From CAWAMR01 sp963783095 (GTDB lineage Bacteria; Planctomycetota; Planctomycetia; Gemmatales; Gemmataceae), in assembly GCA_963783095.1 (NCBI GenBank), contig CAWAMR010000003.1, forward strand, positions 186,001 through 250,000: 64,000 nt of DNA. The letters run 5' to 3'. Under the pieces are notes generated by a model. It was not told the DNA's origin, searched no databases, and worked only from the letters and a program-made list of their open reading frames with translations. Made by a program: the position numbers and the translations under genes. Positions 1-9,321 of the stretch are shown here, piece by piece; positions within the stretch are counted from its first letter, which is position 1, and every line of letters begins with the position of its first letter.

Positions 1-2
1 CC

Positions 3-1499
3 CTCTATTCTCGGGCTGAATGTTTCCAGGAACTTCAGCAATGGGACAAGGCAATTACGGATTACGCGAAACTCATCGAGTGGACCATCGAGGAAAATCC
101 CACGAACATTTCGGCTGTACAGCGGCGGGCCTTCTGTTACCGGCAACTTAAGCAATGGGACAAAGCAATTGCGGATTACGCGAAACTCATCGAGCGAGAC
201 CCCAAAGACACGTTTGCGCCCAGTCAGCAGGCTGCCTGTTACCGGATGTTGGGGCAATGGGACATGGCAATCGCCGTTTACACCAAGGCCATCGAGGCCG
301 ATCCCAATAACTTTTCAGCCGTGCGGCAGCGGGTCTTCTGTTACCGGCAACTTAAGCAATGGGACAAGGCAATTGCGGATTTCGCGAAACTCATCGAGCG
401 GAACCCCAAAGACACGGATTCCCTCCGTCAACGGGCTAACTGTTACCAGCTACTTAATCAATGGGACAAGGCAATTGCGGATTTCAACAAAGTCATCGAG
501 CGGAACCCAAAAGACACAGTTGCGCTCTGTCTTCGGGCAGACTGTCACGGGCGGCTGCAGCAATGGGACAAGGCGATCGCGGATTTCGACATGGCGATCG
601 AGGTAGATCCGAAAAACCCAAGCAGCTGGGCATGCCGGGCGTCCTATCACGGCAATCGAGAGCAATGGGACAAGGCGGTGGCCGATTACAGCAAAGCCAT
701 CGAACTGAATCCGATCAAACAAAACGCAGGGTTCTTGAGCCAGCGAGCCTACGGCTTCGGCGAACTCAGGCAATGGGACAAAGCGATCGTCGATTATCGA
801 GCCGCTCTCAAGCTCGACCCCAACTATGCGGCGGCGCACTGCCACCTCGGTCTCGCGCTCCGCGACCAGGGCCGGTTCGCGGAGGCGTTGGCTGCCTTGC
901 AAACGGGGCACAAACTCGGTTCCCGGGTTCCCGGTTGGTCTCTCCCGTCCGCCAACTGGGTGCGCAATGTAGAGCACCTCATTGAGCTCGATGCCAAGGT
1001 GGCGAAAGCCCTCAAGGGCGAACGCCCACCGGCCAATGCAACCGAACGGCTTCAGTTCGCGCCATTTTGCCAGAGGTACAAGCAACTATATGCAACAGCC
1101 GCTGCATGGTACGCCGAGGCCTTCGCAATGGAGCCCAAGGCCGTGAAAGACCTGGACTTCCAGCGCTATAACGCCGCATGCGCCGCCGCCCTGGCCGGCA
1201 GCGGCCGGGGACACGATACAGGCAAGCTCAAGGACGACGAGCTCGCCCGCTTACGCAAGCAGGCATTGGACTGGCTGCGGGCCGATCTGGTCCTGCATGC
1301 GAAACTTTTGCAAGGGGATAAGCCGCAGGATCGGACCGTCGTGCAGGAGCAACTGAAGCATTGGCAGAGCGACGACGACTTGGTGGGCATTCGCAATTCC
1401 GCGGCGCTTGCCAAACTTCCTGCCGACGAGCGCGCCGCGTTTGAGCAGCTTTGGGCCGACGTGGAAACCATGTTGAGGAAGGCGCGCGGGAAGAAATGA
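3..1499 (+). CDS. TPR protein, 5' end outside the window
   Basis: The frame is open from the window edge, so the start lies upstream; the ATG at 246 is internal. The visible ~498 residues begin with seven or eight TPR units of about 34-40 residues, each carrying the core QWDKAIADY followed by K-x-IE-x-NP. The last ~200 residues hold a segment (YNAACAAALAG, a Lys/Arg-rich helix, HWQSDDDL, LWADV) that I associate with the C-terminal part of planctomycete Ser/Thr kinases that carry TPRs. A kinase domain upstream is therefore an inference; only the TPR scaffold is seen. TPRs mediate protein-protein contacts. Near-identical repeats imply recent internal duplication. Confidence 0.8.
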   Translation, partial: LYSRAECFQELQQWDKAITDYAKLIEWTIEENPTNISAVQRRAFCYRQLKQWDKAIADYAKLIERDPKDTFAPSQQAACYRMLGQWDMAIAVYTKAIEADPNNFSAVRQRVFCYRQLKQWDKAIADFAKLIERNPKDTDSLRQRANCYQLLNQWDKAIADFNKVIERNPKDTVALCLRADCHGRLQQWDKAIADFDMAIEVDPKNPSSWACRASYHGNREQWDKAVADYSKAIELNPIKQNAGFLSQRAYGFGELRQWDKAIVDYRAALKLDPNYAAAHCHLGLALRDQGRFAEALAALQTGHKLGSRVPGWSLPSANWVRNVEHLIELDAKVAKALKGERPPANATERLQFAPFCQRYKQLYATAAAWYAEAFAMEPKAVKDLDFQRYNAACAAALAGSGRGHDTGKLKDDELARLRKQALDWLRADLVLHAKLLQGDKPQDRTVVQEQLKHWQSDDDLVGIRNSAALAKLPADERAAFEQLWADVETMLRKARGKK

Positions 1500-1608
1500 A
1501 TAGTGAAGAAACCCATTTCTCTTCTACTTTTTCGTGGCCCCACAAATCAGAAAACTCGCATTGATCCTTGAAGGCGAAGAAAAGATGAATCGGAAGTGAA
1601 AGTAAACG

Positions 1609-1646
1609 GCCGGTGAGCCTCGCCGCCAAGCAGAAGTCTCACCGGC
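1609..1646. terminator. Inverted repeat after the TPR gene
   Basis: A perfect 9-bp stem (GCCGGTGAG at 1609-1617 with CTCACCGGC at 1638-1646) and a 20-nt loop lies 110 bp after the TPR stop. There is no T-run, so it is at best a weak or factor-dependent terminator. The rest of the 1500-1759 gap shows no gene. Confidence 0.3.
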
Positions 1647-1759
1647 CCGGCCGGCCCCTGGCACCCAGTCTGCAGCCGGGGAACCACCGCCGGCATTATA
1701 TCGCAGACGGTACGTTTTGGAGGCCGATTTGAACTTGGCCTCCAGAAGGGAAATGGATC

Positions 1760-2959
1760 ATGTGGTTCCGTTCTTTGCTGGCGTCATGCAAATCGGGCGT
1801 CTCAGGCAGCCGGCGTAAGCGGTCGTGTCCAGCACGCCGCGGCACGCGCCTTGCCCTGGAGCACCTCGAAGACCGCAGCTTGCCGTCGAGTTACTCGGCC
1901 GCGACCGTGTCGGCCCTGATCGCCGACATCAACGCCGCCAACAAGGCAGGCGGCGTCAACACCATCACTCTCACGGCCCCGGCCACTTCGCCATATGTCT
2001 TGACGACCGTCAACAACGCCTCCACGACGGGCACCAATCCGCAGGGCGAAAACGGGCTGCCGATCATTGCCGCGAACGACAATCTGACCATCGTCGGCAA
2101 CGGCGACACCATCGAGCGGGGTAACGTGCAAGCGTACTTTCGCCTGTTCGACGTCGCCAGCGGCGGCTCGCTGGCCTTGGATAACCTGACGATAACTGGT
2201 GGGTGGGCTCCGGGTGCCGGTGGCACTGGTGGGCAGAACCCGGCAGGCCCATCGAATAACGCGTTCGCCCAGGCGGAAGGAGGGGCGATCTACAACCAGG
2301 GAACGCTCGTCCTGAATGGCGTGACCTTTCAGAACAACCGGGCCGAGGCTTTAGCTAAGTCTGGGACCACCGCCGCCGGCGGTGCCATCTTTTCCTATGG
2401 CGGCTCGGTCACGCTGGAGGGCGGCACGATCGTCTCGAACAATTCGGCCATCGGCACCTTGGGCTCCTACGGGGGAAACGCTTACGGCGGCGGCCTGTGT
2501 GCGGTCGGCAGTACAGTCATCGTGACTCAGGCAACCCTGGACAACAATATTGCCTCGGGGGCGGGGCTCGGCGGGATCGAGTCGTACGACGGCGTCGCTT
2601 ACGGCGGCGGTCTATATGTGAGCGGCGGTAAACTCAACCTGACCAACGCTACCCTGAACGGCAATGCCGCCACTGCCGAATACGGTGCCTACGGGGGCGG
2701 CCTATTCCTGTTCGGAGGCACCACCACCCTGACCAACTGCACCGTGCAAACCAACTCCGCGAATATCAATTCGGCCCCTGGAGATGGCCAAGGCGGTGGC
2801 ATCTACATCTACGCCGGCACCTACGCCATCGGCTACCAGCCCGGGTACGTGAACACTTACGTCAACCTGGACGCAGCCACGGTAGAGCAGGTGACGGGGA
2901 ATACCGCTTCCAGCGGTGCCGCATATGACAACATCGTCGGCACCTACACCCTCACCTAG
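1760..2959 (+). CDS. Extracellular beta-helix protein with planctomycete LEDRSLPS motif
   Basis: The 399-residue protein has a basic N-terminus (about residues 1-35) that leads into LALEHLEDRSLPSSY, a pattern seen at the start of many planctomycete exported proteins. The remainder is Gly/Ala/Asn/Thr rich, with repeated GG-A/I-Y/F and TLNNN-like strings (GGAIYNQGTLVLNGVTF, GGAIFSYGGSVTLEGG, GGGLYVSGGKLNLTN). These are typical of right-handed parallel beta-helices of the pectate-lyase/autotransporter type. No catalytic residues are recognisable. It is likely surface-exposed or secreted and may act as an adhesin-like or scaffold protein (inference). The start fits the motif position. It is monocistronic and convergent with the kinase gene. 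Confidence 0.75.
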   Translation: MWFRSLLASCKSGVSGSRRKRSCPARRGTRLALEHLEDRSLPSSYSAATVSALIADINAANKAGGVNTITLTAPATSPYVLTTVNNASTTGTNPQGENGLPIIAANDNLTIVGNGDTIERGNVQAYFRLFDVASGGSLALDNLTITGGWAPGAGGTGGQNPAGPSNNAFAQAEGGAIYNQGTLVLNGVTFQNNRAEALAKSGTTAAGGAIFSYGGSVTLEGGTIVSNNSAIGTLGSYGGNAYGGGLCAVGSTVIVTQATLDNNIASGAGLGGIESYDGVAYGGGLYVSGGKLNLTNATLNGNAATAEYGAYGGGLFLFGGTTTLTNCTVQTNSANINSAPGDGQGGGIYIYAGTYAIGYQPGYVNTYVNLDAATVEQVTGNTASSGAAYDNIVGTYTLT

Positions 2960-3094
2960 GGTGAGCTTAAATCGCGTTTTAGCAATTCAGTGGTGGTTTA
3001 GATTGCGTTCATTGTGCAGCAAATTCGATCGAAACTTGGTTCGGGACTACCATAATCACCAGGCATGTTCGGTATCTTCTGAGCGCGCGGACAA

Positions 3095-5436
3095 CTACCC
3101 ATTGAGTTTGGGCCGAAAATCTCCGTGCGGTGGGCCGCCGGGTGGCGGCCCGAGACGAATTTCACCCTTGAACGTCGGTCCCAGCAACTCTTTCCACTTC
3201 TCTCGTTGCTCGGTCGTCATCACCCGAAGCAGGCGATCCCCGACATCTTTCCAGAACTGTTCCGAACGCTGCCTTGAATCCGGACCTCGGCTCCCCGGTC
3301 CGCCGCCTAGCCCGCCCCGTCGGAACATTTTTTGCCGAGCTTCGTCCAGAATCTCACGAATCTCCTTTTGCTGTCGCGTATCGAGGCCAACTGCTTCAAT
3401 CGTTTCCGTATCGCTGAGGGCGTGCAGGCCGCGCTGTTGCCGAGCAATCTGTTGTAAGCGCCGATATTGATCCTGGTGGAGAGCTTCATTCAGCGCTTTG
3501 TTAGCCTGGTGCTCTTCCTCGGGATTGCGGACGAACCCTCGTTTGGTTTCGATGAGTTTCTGCACCTGGGCAATCTGGGCCTCCGTCAGTTTCAATTCCT
3601 TCTGCACGGCGGGTTGCAGGGCGAGGAATCCCATCCCGAAACCCCGGCCGAAGTGCGGCCCCATAGGGGGGCCGTCGCCTTTGCCGGGAAAGCGCATTCT
3701 CTCCTCCCGGCGCGCCAATTCGTACATCGCCACCGCATCCGCTCGCGATCCGACCTGTTCAAGGATATCGGCGATGCGATACTTCGTTTGAATCAATTCA
3801 TCGCGGATCAAGAGATCATCCTGATGCTGTTCGATGAATTCCTGGTAATAATTTAGCAACTTCTCCAGCAATTCACGACGATCAACGCGCCCCTCTTCGC
3901 CGAGCCGGGTCAGATAATCGAGCACCTTGCGGGCTTCCTGGTAATTGCGTTCGGCCTTGGCGCGCTGATCGGCTTCCTGTCGAAGTGCCTCGGCCTCTTG
4001 GCGCAGAGCCGTTTCCTTGCGATCGGATTCAGCGGCGAGTTTGTCCTTCGCATCGCGCATCTTGGCCTCGGCCTCGAGCACGCGCCAGGTCGTGACGGCC
4101 AGAACCAGCACTGCCACCAACAGCCCAAGCACGCCCATCGCAACGACCTTTCGACGCCGGCGCGTCCATTTCGTCAAACGGTCGCGCAGCGTTGGCCGCC
4201 GGGCCGAAATGGGCAGGTCGTCCAGGAATCGCTGCAAATCATCGGCCAGCTCGCCGGCGCTGCTGTAGCGTTCTTCCGGGATCTTGGCCATCGCCTTGAG
4301 AATGATGGTTTCCAGATCGACCGGAATGGCACTGTTCCATTTTCGGGCGCAACCGGATCATCTTCCAGAATTTGCCACAGACAGGTCTGTCGATTCTCGC
4401 CGCCAAAGGCAGGTTCCTGGGTTGCCAACTCGTACAGCGTGACACCCAGTGCATAGACATCGCTGCGCGGATCGATGACGGGCCTGCCTGTGGCCTGTTC
4501 GGGACTCATGTAGCGCAGCGTACCGATGATGTCGCCGGGAGCGGTCATTCCGGGAGCCGATTGAAAACGAGCCAGACCGAAATCGGTAATCCACAGGTTG
4601 CCGCGGCCATCGACCAGGAGATTCGCCGGCTTAATATCGCGGTGGACCACTCCCATTTGATGGGCATATTCCATGGCCTGCGCCGCCTGAACTCCCAGAT
4701 GGGCAACGGTGCGAAAAAACTCCCGGCCCCTGACCGATTGCTGAAGCAACGATGCCGCCGGCAGAGGGGCAGTGTGGACGGAGGGTGGTTTCGTGGTACC
4801 GGAATTTGCGTCTTGCGTTCGAGCTTGAGTTGCTGCAACGATGTCGTTTGGCGACCAGTTGGGCCGGCTCGACTTGCGGAGTTGATCGATGAGGGCGGCG
4901 AGAGTTTGACCGTCGATCACTTGCATGGCATAGAAATGAACGCCGCGCTCGCAGCCCACCGCGAATACGGGAACGATATTGCTGTGGTGCAGGTGTGCTG
5001 AGGCGCGGGCTTCATTCTCAAACCGTTGCAGCTGGCGAGCGTCGAGGGTGGCTGCATACAGCAAAACTTTCAGCGCAACCCGTCGATTGAGCGAAATTTG
5101 TACCGCCTCGTAAACAACTCCCATGCCGCCTCGACCGATCTCCCGAATGAGGCGGAAATCGCCAAGCGTCCCGCCCATTCTTAACGGAGGTGGAGCTGCG
5201 ATGTCTCCCTGGGCCGGACGCAATTCCGGCGCGGTAGTCAAAAGAAAATCCAGCCCGTCAATGCAGTCTGCAAGTTCTGTGGCAATGTCGGGAAACCGGG
5301 CAAGAAATGCGGTCCGATTCGGCTTCTGTCCGCTTTCGAGGGAAGTCTGATACTCTCGAACTGCGTCCAGCAGACGAGGATCATCCGCCTCCAATCCCTC
5401 GCGGTTGGGAATCGACTGATATTCGGTGTCGTTCAC
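3095..5436 (-). pseudogene. Membrane Ser/Thr protein kinase (PknB-like) with Spy-like tail, frameshifted
   Basis: The gene starts at GTG 5436, overlapping the sigma-factor stop (GTGA). The N-terminal part has the Gly loop GRGGMG (residues 101-106), the ATP-binding Lys in VALK (123), HRD (265-267) and DFG (285-287), so it is a complete kinase core. Near 4348 the frame is lost: codons for DDPVAP run into another frame, whereas one added C would give RKWNSAIPVDLETIILKAMA and continue as MAKIPEERY in the frame starting at 4291. That frame encodes the end of the kinase fold, a TM helix (VVAMGVLGLLVAVLVLAV), a coiled coil and a Gln/Arg-rich domain with LTEAQIAQVQKL, similar to LTXXQ/Spy periplasmic proteins. 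A one-base deletion or a sequencing error explains it. It probably signals envelope state together with the coupled sigma factor. Confidence 0.8.
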
Positions 5437-6044
5437 GTGCTTTCCCCCAGCACTTTGCGCAATCGCGGCAAGGCACGAACCCAAAGTTTTTCGACGCTAT
5501 CGATGCTCCGACCCATCCGAGTTGCCACTTCGGGGAAGGTAAGCCCTTCCAGATGACGAAGGATGATGACTTCCCGATAGTCGGTGGGTAATTGACCAAG
5601 AGCATCCGCCAGCAAGACGGCTTGCTCGCGCCGGCTAACGCTTTGACTCGGAGAACTCGCGGGCGCGATCAGGCCGCGATCGATCGCCCATGAAGACCGA
5701 TCGATTTCATCCTCGAGGATGCGTTCCAACCGAATGTCGCGCGCCTGAGTACCGAAATATCGGCGCACCAGGTGAGCTAGACAAGAAGCGAGAATCCGGC
5801 GCAACCACGCTGTGAGTTCCTGCTCCGCAGTCCCGCGAAACTCCGCGAAATGTTGGGAAGCAGCCAGGAATGCTTCCTGGACCATATCGGCAGGATCGAT
5901 CTTGCCCTGGAGACGACGACCGATCTGGAGCCGGGCGAGCAGGGTCAAGTAAGGCCGATAGAGTTCCAGCAAGCCGCCGAGGGCAACCTCATCTCCCGTT
6001 CGGGCAAGGGACAGGAGAGCATCCCGATCGTCCACCGGAATCAT
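5433..6044 (-). CDS. ECF-type RNA polymerase sigma factor
   Basis: The 203-residue protein has region 2 (LYRPYLTLLARLQIGRRL through DMVQEAFLAA and WLRRILAS) and region 4 (LADALGQLPTDYREVIILRHLEG, then FPEVATRMGRSIDSVEKLWVRAL, a helix-turn-helix). It directs RNA polymerase to a regulon, here very likely linked to its partner kinase: the stop TGA overlaps the kinase GTG start, so the two are translationally coupled. Small sigma factors paired with membrane Ser/Thr kinases are common in planctomycetes. A GAGGAC Shine-Dalgarno precedes ATG 6044. No anti-sigma factor is present; regulation through the kinase is inferred. Confidence 0.9.
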   Translation of the reverse strand: MIPVDDRDALLSLARTGDEVALGGLLELYRPYLTLLARLQIGRRLQGKIDPADMVQEAFLAASQHFAEFRGTAEQELTAWLRRILASCLAHLVRRYFGTQARDIRLERILEDEIDRSSWAIDRGLIAPASSPSQSVSRREQAVLLADALGQLPTDYREVIILRHLEGLTFPEVATRMGRSIDSVEKLWVRALPRLRKVLGEST

Positions 6045-6313
6045 TATCTTGTCCTCTATAGTAGAGGTTCCGCAGGTTAGCCAATTACCGCCGCTGAATC
6101 CAAATGATTTCTTATCTAAACAGAGATGAACAAACGATGGGAAATTCGGGTGTACGATATGGTTCGCTTCTAAGCGGCCATTTCATACACCCGTTCCTCA
6201 GCCTTGTTTTTTTGTCTGGTAGTGTTGTATTCGCGTTGTCCTGTTGCGTTCGCTTGTCGGCGTTCCCAAAAATCCTTCATTTCTTGGCCATCACTCAAGT
6301 AGTCCCTTTATCT

Positions 6314-6365
6314 TAATCTTAATCTTAATCGAATTCAAATCCGAGTAAGATTATGATTAAGATTA
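6314..6365. repeat. AT-rich stem-loop
   Basis: A TAATCT direct repeat (6314-6330) faces its inverted copy (6349-6365, one mismatch in 17) across an 18-nt loop. It sits in the 420-bp gap between the sigma gene and the PQQ gene, which otherwise shows no gene. It could be a bidirectional terminator or a dispersed repeat. Confidence 0.4.
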
Positions 6366-6468
6366 GGTTTAAGATGTTGAGGGTGTATCAACCTGCTTTC
6401 CATCCGCTTTCTTATTCCTATCCTGTACACTGTCGGTTATCCCGCCTCTCCGCAGCTTTTCTGGAGTA

Positions 6469-7720
6469 ATGGTTCGCATGAATTCTATCGCGCTTTTGCT
6501 TGCTCTGACGGCAGTTCCGGTTCCGTCCGGTGCGGAAAAAGGTCTCGAATGGCCGCAGTTTCGCGGACCCAGCGGAGATGGCCACTATACCGGGCGCAAG
6601 CTTCCCACCGAATGGGGACCGGATAAGAATGTTGTCTGGAAAACGCCAATCCCTGGGCTAGGCTGGTCATCGCCCATTTTTCACAACGGTCGGCTTTACC
6701 TGACCACGGCAGTGAAAAAAGACTCGACCTATTCGCTGCAAGCTCTCTGTGTGGACGCTGCCAAAGGAAGAATCCTTTGGCAGCAAGAGATCTTTGTCGA
6801 GGACACCAAGACCGTCCAGCAGCCTCACAGCAAGAATAGCCACGCCAGCCCGACCCCGATCACCGATGGAAACACGCTCTTCGTTCACTTCGGGCACATG
6901 GGCACCGCTGCGCTGGATTTCGACGGCAAAATCCTTTGGAAGAAAGCGGGCTTGTATAGCAAACCTCAGCACGGCAGCGGCGGCTCGCCCATTCTCGTCG
7001 ATGATAGAATCGTCTTCAGCGGCGACGGGAACGATAAGCAATTTGTCGTCGCACTCGATAAGAAAACCGGCGATATCGTCTGGCAAACGAATCGGTCGAT
7101 CAAGGCGACACTGCCCTTCTCTTTTGCCACTTGTCAGCTCATCGAACACAATGGTCAGCGGCAAATCATCAGTCCCGGCAGCGATATGGTCGGCGCTTAT
7201 GATCCGAAAACGGGCGAGGAAATCTGGCGCATTCGATTTATAGGCTGGTCCTTGATTCAGCGCCCGATCTTTGGTCATGGGCTGGTCTATCTGCAATCCG
7301 GATACGTCACGCCCATCATGTATGCCGTGAAGCCGGACGGCAAGGGCGACGTCACCAAATCGCATATTGCCTTTAGCGTAAAGAAAAGGATCGCCCAACA
7401 CCCCATCGAATTTACTGGTCGGTGACGAGTTGTATTTGTTTGCCGACAACGGCTATGTGACGTGTCTGGACGCCAAGACCGGAGAGAAGATTTACAACGA
7501 GCGCATTCCGGGTGAGTATTCATCGTCGCCGATCTATCACGACGGAAAGATCTGGATTACTAATGAGCAGGGCGTCGGGATCGTTTTGCAAGCAGGCAGA
7601 GAGTTCAACATCATCCGAAAAAACGATATGAAGGAACGAACCTTTGCATCGTTCGTTCCGGTGGATGGGTCGCTCTATCTGCGGACGGAAACGCAGTTGT
7701 ATCGATTTCAGGAGAAATAG
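6469..7720 (+). pseudogene. Exported PQQ-like beta-propeller protein, frameshifted
   Basis: A hydrophobic leader (MNSIALLLALTAVPVPSGA) is followed by EWPQFRGPSGDG, the typical opening of planctomycete PQQ-type/BamB-like propellers. Repeats of the type G-x-I-x-W-x-x and DG-N-T-L-F-V (ALCVDAAKGRILWQ, ALDFDGKILWKKA, ALDKKTGDIVWQT, DPKTGEEIWR) form the blades. At about 7381-7391 a fourth A in an A-run shifts the frame: the first frame ends at 7425 and the second resumes as GSPNTPSNLLVGDELYLFADN and runs to 7720. The joined product, about 416 residues, has the normal family length. No PQQ-enzyme catalytic residues can be claimed; periplasmic scaffold or binding function is inferred. ATG 6469 has GGAG close upstream; ATG 6478 is an alternative start. 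Confidence 0.75.
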
Positions 7721-7730
7721 CTTAAACGAG

Positions 7731-7858
7731 AATAACTAACCACAGAGCCACAGAGAACGCAGAGAAGACATCACCTGAACTTGAAGCGTTTGCGAAGAGA
7801 AACCGTTCGTGTTTATCCGTTTTTCTCTGTGTTCTCTGTGACTCTGTGGTTAGTTATT
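7731..7858. repeat. Long inverted repeat (CACAGAG type)
   Basis: Two 36-nt arms (7731-7766 and 7823-7858) are inverted copies with two mismatches and carry the ACCACAGAG / CACAGAGAAC core. A 56-nt loop separates them. Similar CACAGAG repeats are widely dispersed in planctomycete and other genomes (recollection). It lies between the PQQ gene and the isomerase and may act as a terminator or a passive REP-like element. Confidence 0.65.
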
Positions 7859-7914
7859 GTTTGATTCTTGGTTGAACTGCTTACATTTTTGAACGCTCCG
7901 ATTTAGGTAGTATC

Positions 7915-8802
7915 ATGGTTCGTCCTCGCATCAGCGTTTTCCCGAAATGTTATTTCGATGATCTCTGCCACGGTCGGCGCGACTACCTCGAATGGCTGCG
8001 GCAAGCTGCCACGCTCGGCGGTGAGGGCGTCGAACATTACGATGGCTTCTTTCGCAGTCTGGACGATGCCGGTATCGAGCCCGTATGTCAAGTCATGGCA
8101 GAAACGCGGCAAATTTCTTCGATGCTTTGCTTCTCGCCCGATTTTACTCATCCCGATCCGGAAGAACGTCGCCGGCAAGTCGAGCGCCAGAAAACGGCGA
8201 TCGATCTTTGCGTCCGTTTGGGGATCACCCATTGCCGAACCCTCAGCGGTCAACGATTACCGGGCATGACCCGCAAGGAAGGGGTCGAACGAACCATCGA
8301 AGGAATCCGCCGGTCTTTGGACTACGCGGAGCTGAAAGGGATCACGCTTTGCATGGAGAATCATTACAAGGACGGCAACTGGCAATACCCCGAATTTGCC
8401 CAGCCCGAAGATATTTTCCTGGAGATCGTCGGTAAGATAGATTCGCCGTGTTTCGGAGTGCAATACGATCCTTCCAATGCCGTCGTCGGCGGCTACGATC
8501 CGGTCGCGTTTCTGGAAAAGGTCAAGCATCGGGTGGTGACGATGCATGCCTCGGATCGCTATCTTGCACCGGGGGCAACGCTGGAAGAGCTTCGCCAGGC
8601 CGATGGAACGATCGGCTATTCCGCGAAACTGCTGCACGGCGAAACCGGCAAAGGCATGAACGATTACGACGCGATTTTTCGCATTTTGAAATCGGTAGGA
8701 TATTCGGGATGGATCTCGGTCGAGGATGGCATGAACGGCTTGGACGAACTCGCGCGCTCCGTGGAGTTTTTGAAACGGAAGCGCGCGGAGTATTATGGAT
8801 GA
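7915..8802 (+). CDS. Sugar phosphate isomerase/epimerase family TIM-barrel protein
   Basis: The 295-residue cytoplasmic protein looks like the xylose-isomerase-like/AP-endonuclease-2 fold: GGEGVEHYDGFF, ITLCMENHYKD (a metal-ligand Glu region), FGVQYDPSNA (Asp), RVVTMHASD (His) and GWISVEDG (Glu). These strings fall on successive barrel strands and match the divalent-metal ligand positions of the family. The substrate cannot be told; planctomycetes have many such paralogues used in sugar or inositol breakdown. It stands 35 bp before a NIPSNAP gene on the same strand, so the two may share a transcript. Its length is normal for the family. Confidence 0.8.
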   Translation: MVRPRISVFPKCYFDDLCHGRRDYLEWLRQAATLGGEGVEHYDGFFRSLDDAGIEPVCQVMAETRQISSMLCFSPDFTHPDPEERRRQVERQKTAIDLCVRLGITHCRTLSGQRLPGMTRKEGVERTIEGIRRSLDYAELKGITLCMENHYKDGNWQYPEFAQPEDIFLEIVGKIDSPCFGVQYDPSNAVVGGYDPVAFLEKVKHRVVTMHASDRYLAPGATLEELRQADGTIGYSAKLLHGETGKGMNDYDAIFRILKSVGYSGWISVEDGMNGLDELARSVEFLKRKRAEYYG

Positions 8803-8837
8803 CAATATTAACCTGATTCACATGAGGAGTTCGACAC

Positions 8838-9248
8838 ATGAAGTATCTCTGTTCCGCACTGGTCACAATCATGCTTACCGCAATTCCAGCAACTGCCGAA
8901 GAGAAAAAGGGCGATACGCGCGTCTTCGAGATGCGCACCTACTATGCCATGCCGGGCAAGATGAAGGATCTGCACGCTCGCTTCCGCGATCACACCTGCA
9001 AACTGTTCGAGAAGCACGGTATGACGATCATCGGCTTCTGGAGCCCGACCGATGGCAAAGTGGCCGAGGAAAAAATGGTCTACATTCTTGCTTATCCCAG
9101 CAAAGAAGCAGCGGACAAAGCCTGGAAAGCATTCCGCGAAGATCCGGAATGGAAAAAGGCGGCCCAAGAATCCGAAAAGAACGGGAAGCTGGTCGCCAAA
9201 GTGGAATCGCTGTACATGAATCCGACCGATTATTCACCGATCAAGTAG
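8838..9248 (+). CDS. Exported NIPSNAP family protein
   Basis: The 136-residue protein starts at an ATG preceded by GAGGAG. Residues 1-20 (MKYLCSALVTIMLTAIPATA) form a signal peptide. The rest is a ferredoxin-like alpha/beta NIPSNAP domain: FEMRTYYAMPGKMKDLHARF, HGMTIIGFWSP, VYILAYPSKEAADKAW and FREDPEW are all hallmark positions. The family is common as secreted copies in planctomycetes; its biochemical role is unknown. It lies downstream of the TIM-barrel gene and is followed by a strong hairpin, suggesting the end of that transcript. Confidence 0.85.
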   Translation: MKYLCSALVTIMLTAIPATAEEKKGDTRVFEMRTYYAMPGKMKDLHARFRDHTCKLFEKHGMTIIGFWSPTDGKVAEEKMVYILAYPSKEAADKAWKAFREDPEWKKAAQESEKNGKLVAKVESLYMNPTDYSPIK

Positions 9249-9250
9249 AT

Positions 9251-9312
9251 CGTAGGGTAAGCGTCTCGCTTGCCTTTGGTTTGCGCAAGGTAAGCGGGAC
9301 GCTTACCCTACG
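9251..9312 (+). terminator. Hairpin after the NIPSNAP gene
   Basis: Arms 9251-9274 (CGTAGGGTAAGCG...) and 9289-9312 are inverted copies of 24 nt with two mismatches around a 14-nt loop, 2 nt after the stop. There is no T-tract. Hairpins with this GTAGGGTAAGCG core look like a dispersed family that may also act as a transcript end. Confidence 0.5.
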
Positions 9313-9321
9313 TCTTTCATC

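Noticed and set aside
4340..4360. Programmed -1 frameshift in the kinase gene
   Set aside because: The site (CCC-GAA-AAT) is not a canonical slippery heptamer and the same region shows other random indels.
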